Shown: positions 1 to 5,452 of the stretch, piece by piece
Layout: every line of letters begins with the position of its first letter
Numbering within the stretch: the first letter of the stretch is position 1
Assembly: GCA_030452025.1 (NCBI GenBank)
Contig: JAKDNC010000048.1
Location: 1-12,118, forward strand
Direction: 5' to 3'
Length of the DNA: 12,118 nt
From: Nocardioides sp.
GTDB lineage: Bacteria; Actinomycetota; Actinomycetes; Propionibacteriales; Nocardioidaceae
Program-made: the position numbers and the translations under genes
Notes under the pieces: model-generated
Database searches by the model: none
What the model was told of the DNA's origin: nothing
The model's input: the letters and a program-made list of their open reading frames with translations, nothing else

Positions 1-55
1 GGAGTGCTTGAACCCCCTTGGTTTTGGGGTGTTCGCCTTCTCCACTCCCTTTTTT
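1..55 (+). terminator. Probable intrinsic terminator of a gene upstream of the window
   Basis: An outer stem GGAGTG (1-6) with CACTCC (43-48) encloses an inner stem of bases 10-17 with 26-34. The inner stem has four G/C pairs, a bulged T at 30, four more pairs and an 8-base loop. Six T residues follow at 50-55. A two-level stem followed at once by a T run is what a Rho-independent terminator reading rightward looks like. The left end is cut by the window, so the stem could be longer. It most likely ends a gene to the left and insulates the polyprenyl synthase gene. The unpaired bases between the two stems keep confidence moderate. Confidence 0.5.
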
Positions 56-284
56 GCGCCCGAAAATAGCAGCGTCGTGTCGACGGCGCCGTGCCGGTCG
101 ATTCGTCGTTCCCCTCACCTCCGGGCCATCGGTCCGTCTCGTCGCGGTCGCCTCCCGGTAGACTCGACTCTCGGATCCACACCGTCGCTCAGCCGGCGAC
201 AGAGGATTCAGGGGCGGCCTCCCGTCCCCGAGTAGTACGCAACCTAAGCCTGGGGTGCTCCGCGCCGGTGCCCCGCTGAGTTCC
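56..284 (+). other. Intergenic leader with no convincing gene
   Basis: This stretch between the terminator and the ribosome binding site of the polyprenyl synthase gene holds only short Arg/Pro/Ser-rich open frames that resemble no protein family. I see no riboswitch-like or tRNA-like fold. The only candidate signal is the weak -10-like hexamer at 159-164. An in-frame GTG at 255 could extend the downstream gene by 13 residues, but it lacks a good ribosome binding site. Confidence 0.5.
159..164 (+). promoter_or_regulatory. Weak candidate -10 element for the polyprenyl synthase gene
   Basis: TAGACT fits the actinobacterial housekeeping -10 consensus (TAnnnT), and a short run of purines and pyrimidines suitable for a start site follows. 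No good -35 lies 16-18 bases upstream; that window reads roughly CGTCTC. If used, it would give a 5' leader of about 120 bases. Extended -10 promoters without a -35 are common in these bacteria, but a hexamer like this also occurs by chance. Confidence 0.2.
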
Positions 285-290
285 AGGAGA
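285..290 (+). promoter_or_regulatory. Ribosome binding site that fixes the start at 294
   Basis: AGGAGA lies 3-4 bases before the ATG at 294 and is the best Shine-Dalgarno match in the region. The alternative GTG at 255 has no comparable purine run at the right distance. This is why the shorter protein is preferred. Confidence 0.6.
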
Positions 291-293
291 GCC

Positions 294-1301
294 ATGCCGT
301 CCACGCTGCCGGGCGTTCCCGACATCGACGAGGACCTCGCGAACAGCATCGCCGAGCGACTCGGAGCCATCGAGCACCGCCTGCGCGACTCGGTGTCCAC
401 GTCCGACGACATGATGCGATGGACCAGCAGGCACCTCATGGACGCGGGCGGCAAGCGCGTTCGCCCGATGCTGGTCCTGCTCGCAGCCTCCTTCGGTGAC
501 ATCGATGCCGCCGGGGTGCGGGACGCTGCCGTGCTCGTCGAACTGACACATCTGGCCAGCCTCTACCACGACGACGTCATGGACTCCGCGCCCACGCGAC
601 GAGGCACCGACAGTGCCCATGCGCTATGGGGGAACAACGTCGCCATCCTCACCGGGGACTTCCTCTTCGCCCGAGCGAGCGGGCTCAGCGCGCGTATCGG
701 TATCGATGCGGTGCGACGCCACTCGGAGACCTTCGAGAGGCTCTGCCTCGGCCAGCTGCATGAGACGGTCGGCCCGAAGGTGGGTGAGGACCCCTTCGAG
801 CACTACATCTCGGTGCTCGCCGACAAGACCGCCTCGCTGCTCGCCCTGGCCGGTGGACTCGGTGCGTCGCTCTCCGGCGCCCCGGAAGGCACCGCGGACG
901 TGATGCGTCGCTACGGCGAAAAGGTCGGGGTGGCGTTCCAGCTCGCCGATGACGTCCTGGATCTCGAGAGTGATGCCGCCACGAGCGGTAAGACGCCGGG
1001 CATCGACCTGCGGGAGGGTGTCCCCACGATGCCGACCCTCCTTGTCCGACGTCGGGCCGCTGAGCATCCGGATTCCCGCAGTCGGGACATCGTCGAGCGA
1101 CTCGACGGTGATCTGAGCTCTGAATCCGCTCTCGATGAGCTGGTGTCCCTGCTGCGTGCTGATCCCGCGCTCGAGGAGACCCGAGAGCTCGCTGCTCGCA
1201 CAGCAGACGAAGCGACCGGGGTCCTGGCGGAACTGCCCGCAGGGGATGTGAGAGAGGCTCTGATGGGATTCACCAGCACCCTGGTCCGGCGCAGCCGCTG
1301 A
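294..1301 (+). CDS. Long-chain polyprenyl diphosphate synthase
   Basis: A cytosolic all-helical trans-prenyltransferase of 335 residues, the usual length for the family. It adds isopentenyl diphosphate units to an allylic primer; in actinobacteria the commonest role is making the menaquinone side chain. Visible motifs are GKRVRP at residues 53-58, the first Asp-rich motif DDVMD at 93-97, DKT at 177-179, and the second Asp-rich motif DDVLD at 219-223 preceded by FQLA. All Mg-diphosphate ligands are present. Residues 4 and 5 before the first motif are Ser89 and Ala88, not aromatic. In this family that leaves the product pocket open and favours long chains (C30 or more) over farnesyl or geranylgeranyl diphosphate; exact length cannot be read. 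The ATG at 294 is chosen for its ribosome binding site. The gene stands alone, 209 bases before the surface-protein unit. Confidence 0.93.
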   Translation: MPSTLPGVPDIDEDLANSIAERLGAIEHRLRDSVSTSDDMMRWTSRHLMDAGGKRVRPMLVLLAASFGDIDAAGVRDAAVLVELTHLASLYHDDVMDSAPTRRGTDSAHALWGNNVAILTGDFLFARASGLSARIGIDAVRRHSETFERLCLGQLHETVGPKVGEDPFEHYISVLADKTASLLALAGGLGASLSGAPEGTADVMRRYGEKVGVAFQLADDVLDLESDAATSGKTPGIDLREGVPTMPTLLVRRRAAEHPDSRSRDIVERLDGDLSSESALDELVSLLRADPALEETRELAARTADEATGVLAELPAGDVREALMGFTSTLVRRSR

Positions 1302-1314
1302 AACAGCGCCGGAT

Positions 1315-1332
1315 CTCGGTGGTCCAGCCGAG
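1315..1332 (+). terminator. Possible weak terminator hairpin after the polyprenyl synthase gene
   Basis: CTCGGT (1315-1320) pairs with GCCGAG (1327-1332) around a six-base loop; one pair is G-T. It begins 14 bases after the stop codon. No T run follows, so it is not a classical terminator. T-less hairpins are often proposed as terminators in high-GC actinobacteria, but it could equally be a chance stem. Confidence 0.25.
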
Positions 1333-1370
1333 CTGAACATGGCGTTGATGACTTCGTGACTCGCCACTCG

Positions 1371-1399
1371 TGGTGCCCGGGGCGTCCTACGAGTAGCCT
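1371..1399 (+). promoter_or_regulatory. Weak promoter candidate for the surface-protein operon
   Basis: TAGCCT at 1394-1399 resembles a -10 box, and TGGTGC at 1371-1376 lies 17 bases upstream as a poor -35. GCCCGGG (1375-1381) can pair with CCTGGGC (1397-1403) with one G-T pair, so the element overlaps a possible palindromic operator. A start near 1406 would give a leader of about 105 bases containing the 1438-1457 hairpin. The matches are weak. The main argument is that a large new transcription unit begins in this gap. Confidence 0.2.
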
Positions 1400-1437
1400 G
1401 GGCGAGGTCACGCATGGGGCCGGGTCGGCGTCAGGGG

Positions 1438-1457
1438 CGCGTCTCCAGACAGACGCG
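1438..1457 (+). repeat. Perfect 7-bp hairpin in the leader of the surface-protein gene
   Basis: CGCGTCT (1438-1444) and AGACGCG (1451-1457) are perfect inverted repeats around the six-base loop CCAGAC. The hairpin ends 53 bases before the start codon at 1511. No T run follows, so it is not an obvious terminator. It could be a 5' leader structure affecting translation or stability, or a dimeric regulator site. The stem is certain from sequence; the function is unknown. Confidence 0.45.
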
Positions 1458-1498
1458 ACGAGGCCGGCGGCGGCCATGCGGTATTTCGAACAGGCCTT

Positions 1499-1503
1499 GG
1501 GGG
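1499..1503 (+). promoter_or_regulatory. Ribosome binding site of the surface-protein gene
   Basis: A GGGGG run seven bases before the ATG at 1511 is at Shine-Dalgarno distance. It is a partial match to GGAGG. It supports the ATG at 1511, which is also the start that places a basic patch directly before the membrane anchor. Confidence 0.45.
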
Positions 1504-1510
1504 TACGACC

Positions 1511-4500
1511 ATGTCCGACACCGCTGGACGGAAGCGGCACGCGGGGAGGCGACTGACAGTCGTCTCCTCTGCCGTGCTGGCGGTCGTGGCATTGGTGCTG
1601 ACGGGATTCGCGCTGCGTTATCCGGGGCTGTCGTCCTCGGAGGTGGAGGTCTCCAACGGCGGTGTGTGGGTCACCAACGAGCAGCTCGGGCTGCTCGGCC
1701 GGCTGAACGTCGATGCCGGTGAGCTCGATGCCCGATTGTCCGCGACCGGCCAGGACCTGGACATCATCCAGTCCGGCTACACGGTGCTCGAGACCGGTCC
1801 CCGCGGCTTCACCCCGATCAATACCGCGTCTGTCACCCGTAACGGCCTGGTCGAGCTGCCCACGGGGGCGACAGTGAAGATCGGGGGAGACCGTATCGTG
1901 ATCGCGGCGCCGGACGGCAGCGTCTGGATCGTGTCCCCCGAAGAGGCCGCAGCCTTCAGCGCGAGCGCTGTGGACCCTGTTCTCGAGGCAGGCAACAGCC
2001 AGCGCCCGGTCACCGTCTCCGATTCCGGAACCGTCTTCGTCCTGGACGGCACGAACCTGCTGACCTTCCCTCGGGAGGGGAACACCCGTGACACCGCGGC
2101 GGAGGACCCGATCGAGGTCCCGGGCGTCTCCCAGGGGGCGGAGGCTCTCCAGCTCTCCGCCGTCGGCGACCAGCCTGTCATCCTGGACCGCGAGAACCAG
2201 CTGCTGCGCGTCGGGGTCGGCATGGACGAGTACAGCCTGGCCGACGACGGGGTCTCCTCCCTCGACCAGGCGCAGCTGCAGCAGTCCGGCCCCTCCGCAG
2301 ACACCTTCGTGGTCTCGACGGTGGACACCCTGTTCGTCATCCCCTTCGACGGCGGCAAGGCGCAGAAGATCGATGCCGAGGGTACTGGGACCGATGTCGT
2401 CAAACCGGCCCAGGTCCAGGGCTGCGCCTATGGCGCGTGGGGCGGGTCGAAGCGATATGTCCGCGCATGCGAGGGCCAGGAGCCCGAGGTCGAGACGATT
2501 CCGGACGCAGAGAACTCAGCGGATCTCACTCTGCGCGTGAATCAGGATCTGGTCGTGCTGAACGATCAGAAATTCGGTCTGTCCTGGGAGATCATGGACA
2601 GCATGCAGTTGGTGGACAACTGGGTGATCAAGCAGGACATCCAGACCAGCACCTCCGAGAAGGAGGAGAAGGAGACCCTCACCACCACGATCACGAACAT
2701 CGCGGCCGAGCGCGATGAGGAGAACCGGAAGCCGACGGCGAACGATGACACCTTCGGCGTGCGCCCGGGCAAGAGTGTCGTGCTGCCGGTGACGAAGAAC
2801 GACACGGACCCCGACGGTGACATCCTCACCGTCAGCGTGCAGGGTGACCAGCCGAGCATCGGCACGGTCACTCCGATCCGTGGGGGGACTCAGCTCCAGA
2901 TCGAGGTCGCCGAGGACGCCACCGGCACCGCGACCTTCACTTACCAGGCCGATGACGGCCGCGGTGGCAAGGACACCGCAGTGGTGGATCTGGAGGTCAG
3001 GGCGGACGGCGAGAACTCACCGCCGGAGCCCGGCCAGAAGTCGATCACCAAGGTCCAGGTGCGCTCGGGCGAGGAGATCAGCTTCAACATCCTGCCGTAC
3101 TGGCAGGATCCGGACGGCGATGCCTTCTACCTCGCCAACGCGACGGTCCCGCCCGAGGACCTGGTGACCTTCCGTCCCGACGGCCTGATCACCTTCAACG
3201 ATGCCGGCCTGTCCCCGGGCACGAAACAGGTGCAGCTGACCTTCCGCGACGAGAACGGCGACACCGGGGAAGGGGTCGTCGAGATCGAGTCCGTGACCGA
3301 GAGCGACCTCGCCCCGATCACCACAGCCGACCATGCCAGCGTCGTCGCAGGCCGCAGCACCACCATCAAGCCGCTGGTGAACGATCTCAATCCCAACGGC
3401 GGCAGCCTCGAACTGCTCAGCGTGAGCGATCCCGACGGGCTCGACGTCGAACCCGCTCTGGAGGCCGGGACCATCGAGGTCACCGGAAGCACCCCGGGCA
3501 CCTACTACCTCGAGTACACGGTCGCCGGCAGCGGCGCCAGCACCGCCTCCCTGGGGCTGGTACGGGTGGATGTCGAAGAGCCCACGACGGAAGACCTGAA
3601 GCCGGTCGCGGTGGATGATATGGGCACCGTCATCACGGGGTCCGACACGCTGCTGGATCCACTGGAGAACGATGTCGATCCGACCGGTGGCGTCCTCGTC
3701 GTGAACTCGATCGATCTGCCTGCCGAGAGCGGCCTGAAGGCCACGGTCGTGAATCACCATCTCGTCAGGGTGGAAGCGGAGCCGGGAGCGATGGTCTCCG
3801 AGGAACCGGTCCCGGTGACCTATGAGGTCGCCAACGCCACGGGTACCGCGACCGGCACGATCCGGGTGATGGTCGCGAGCACGGACACCCAGTTCGCGAA
3901 CCCTGAGGCCGTGCCGGATCGTGCCGTGGTCCGTGCCGGTGACATGGTGAACATCGACGTCACCGCCAATGACATCTCCCCGACGGACTCCGACCTCCAC
4001 CTCGGCACGGACATGGGGACCTCCCGCGCGGACGATCTCGGCCATGCCGAGCCGAACCAGGACCAGATCAGGTTCCGCGCTGACGACGACGCCAGCGGCG
4101 AGGCGGTCGTCCAATACCAGGTGGTCGACGAGACGGGCCGCACCGGCTCCGCGCTGGTCTACATCACGATCGTGCCCAGGGATGCCGAGAACACAGCTCC
4201 CCAGCCCAAGAACCTCACCGCCAGGACCGTGGCCGGGACGCCGGTGCGGATACCCGTGACGACCACCGGTATCGACCCTGATGGGGATTCGGTGATGCTC
4301 ACGGGGATCACCAGCCCGATGCCGGCCCTGGGCGAGATCGTCAGTGCGAACGGTGAATGGATCGAGTACCTGCCCTATGACGATTCACGAGGGACGGATC
4401 AGTTCCGCTACCAGGTGATGGATCGCCATGGCGCGATCGGGACTGCCGAGGTGCTGGTCGGTGTGGCCGCGCCGAATGAGGCGAACCAGGCCCCCTATGC

Positions 4501-5452
4501 AGTGGATGACATCGTGGAGGTGCGTCCTGACCGTGAGGTGCAGATCCCGGTGCTCGACAACGACACCGATCCCGAAGGGGACGGCCTCTCGGTGGTCCGG
4601 GATGATGTCGAGGCGATAACGGAGATCGAGGAGATCCCGCCGGGGGAGGGCGACGACGACGGGAACCTGACCGTCGTCACCCCGTCGGAGCCCGGCACCC
4701 ATACCGTGCTGTATTCCGCCACGGACGGCCAGTTGAAGAGCACTGCGACTGCCACCATCAAGGTGGACAGCAACGCTCCGCTGCGTTCACCCGTGGCTCG
4801 CGACGACTTCGTCGAGGCCGAAGCGGTCTTGGATCCCGAGACGCTGTTCGTCGACGTCGATGTGCTGGCCAACGACTCGGATCCCGATGGCAGCACGAAT
4901 GATCTCGAACTCGAGCTCGACGGCACCTATGACGGTGTCGAGCGGCGTGGGGAGGACGGCACCGTCCGGATCGTCCCGCAGGAGGAACAGCAGCGGATCC
5001 GCTACATCATCACCGACGTCGACGGACTGGAGTCCGCCGGGTACATCTGGGTGCCCGGCACGGCGAAGCAGGCACCGGTGTGGGTCGGGCCGCCGCTGAC
5101 GGTCCAGGCCGGCTCCCAGGGCACCGTCGATCTCGCAGACCCGAACAACGTGCGGGTCCGCCCCGGAGCAGAATCCGTGCAGATCACCGACCCCGGCCTC
5201 GTCACCGCCCTGCACAGCGACGGCAGCCAGCTGGTGGAGGACGAGTCCACCCTGGTCTATCGCTCCGCCGACGGCTTCTCCGGCAACGACACCATCACGG
5301 TGGAGGTCACCGACGGCGAGCCTGGCCATCCCGGTGGAGGTCGAGCCCGAGGAGACGAACCTCCCGCCGACCTTCCAGGGCGCTCTGCTCGAGGTCGAGC
5401 AGGGCGGCCCCACCTCGACCCTCGACCTCTCGGCCGGTGCCGAGGATCCTGA
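1511..5452 (+). CDS. Giant membrane-anchored Ig/tandem-95 repeat surface protein, N-terminal part (frame broken near 5320)
   Basis: The first 1313 codons of what was probably a protein of about 2074 residues; only residues 1-1270 are native and the last 43 are out of frame. Basic residues (7-14) precede a hydrophobic helix at 15-35, a type II anchor with the body outside. Residues about 40-370 form short beta-rich repeats such as GVWVTN, SVWIVS and TVFVLD, suggesting a propeller-like head; Cys305 and Cys320 could form a disulfide. From Pro408 come about nine Ig/cadherin-like repeats of some 95 residues, many starting P-x-A-x-D-D and carrying NDxDPDGD-type motifs (430-437, 1017-1024, 1121-1128) that bind calcium in related folds. 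No LPxTG signal was found. It leads an operon with moxR, DUF58 and a TgpA-like gene. The protein matches the FN3 surface protein of PFNA-type clusters; its ligand is unknown. Confidence 0.85.
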   Translation: MSDTAGRKRHAGRRLTVVSSAVLAVVALVLTGFALRYPGLSSSEVEVSNGGVWVTNEQLGLLGRLNVDAGELDARLSATGQDLDIIQSGYTVLETGPRGFTPINTASVTRNGLVELPTGATVKIGGDRIVIAAPDGSVWIVSPEEAAAFSASAVDPVLEAGNSQRPVTVSDSGTVFVLDGTNLLTFPREGNTRDTAAEDPIEVPGVSQGAEALQLSAVGDQPVILDRENQLLRVGVGMDEYSLADDGVSSLDQAQLQQSGPSADTFVVSTVDTLFVIPFDGGKAQKIDAEGTGTDVVKPAQVQGCAYGAWGGSKRYVRACEGQEPEVETIPDAENSADLTLRVNQDLVVLNDQKFGLSWEIMDSMQLVDNWVIKQDIQTSTSEKEEKETLTTTITNIAAERDEENRKPTANDDTFGVRPGKSVVLPVTKNDTDPDGDILTVSVQGDQPSIGTVTPIRGGTQLQIEVAEDATGTATFTYQADDGRGGKDTAVVDLEVRADGENSPPEPGQKSITKVQVRSGEEISFNILPYWQDPDGDAFYLANATVPPEDLVTFRPDGLITFNDAGLSPGTKQVQLTFRDENGDTGEGVVEIESVTESDLAPITTADHASVVAGRSTTIKPLVNDLNPNGGSLELLSVSDPDGLDVEPALEAGTIEVTGSTPGTYYLEYTVAGSGASTASLGLVRVDVEEPTTEDLKPVAVDDMGTVITGSDTLLDPLENDVDPTGGVLVVNSIDLPAESGLKATVVNHHLVRVEAEPGAMVSEEPVPVTYEVANATGTATGTIRVMVASTDTQFANPEAVPDRAVVRAGDMVNIDVTANDISPTDSDLHLGTDMGTSRADDLGHAEPNQDQIRFRADDDASGEAVVQYQVVDETGRTGSALVYITIVPRDAENTAPQPKNLTARTVAGTPVRIPVTTTGIDPDGDSVMLTGITSPMPALGEIVSANGEWIEYLPYDDSRGTDQFRYQVMDRHGAIGTAEVLVGVAAPNEANQAPYAVDDIVEVRPDREVQIPVLDNDTDPEGDGLSVVRDDVEAITEIEEIPPGEGDDDGNLTVVTPSEPGTHTVLYSATDGQLKSTATATIKVDSNAPLRSPVARDDFVEAEAVLDPETLFVDVDVLANDSDPDGSTNDLELELDGTYDGVERRGEDGTVRIVPQEEQQRIRYIITDVDGLESAGYIWVPGTAKQAPVWVGPPLTVQAGSQGTVDLADPNNVRVRPGAESVQITDPGLVTALHSDGSQLVEDESTLVYRSADGFSGNDTITVEVTDGEPGHPGGGRARGDEPPADLPGRSARGRAGRPHLDPRPLGRCRGS
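2723..5320 (+). repeat. Tandem array of about nine Ig/cadherin-like protein repeats
   Basis: Repeat units begin near 2723, 3016, 3307, 3592, 3898, 4190, 4484, 4778 and 5066, at intervals of about 285-305 bases (95-102 codons). Typical unit starts are PTANDD, APYAVDD, KPVAVDD and SPVARDD, followed about 20 residues later by an ND-x-DP-x-G motif, and ending with a strand such as ATFTYQADDG. The repeats are related in protein sequence but well diverged in DNA. A final pair of similar units lies past the frameshift at about 5350-5930. Boundaries are estimates by eye. Confidence 0.7.
5318..5334 (+). other. Apparent +1 frameshift joining the two halves of the surface-protein gene
   Basis: Upstream the frame of the 1511 start reads a normal end-of-repeat strand (DTITVEVTDGE). 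Downstream the sense passes to the next frame, which reads LAIPVEVEPEE directly before the next repeat starts LPPTFQG. Skipping one base at about 5321 restores a continuous protein, so there is either one extra base or a loss of 3n+2 bases. No stop codon or slippery run typical of programmed +1 shifting is visible. Frame 3 upstream of 5100 is closed, so the second half is not a separate long gene. Confidence 0.8.

Noticed and set aside
1..35. 3' end of a tRNA gene at the left edge
   Set aside because: The C-run/G-run hairpin lacks a T-loop GTTCRA motif and acceptor pairing; a terminator with a T run fits better.
255..293. Upstream GTG start for the polyprenyl synthase gene
   Set aside because: It adds 13 residues without family resemblance and lacks a good ribosome binding site, whereas AGGAGA precedes the ATG at 294.
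5315..5335. Programmed +1 frameshift signal
   Set aside because: No in-frame stop, rare-codon pause or known slippery heptamer was seen at the junction; error or mutation is simpler.
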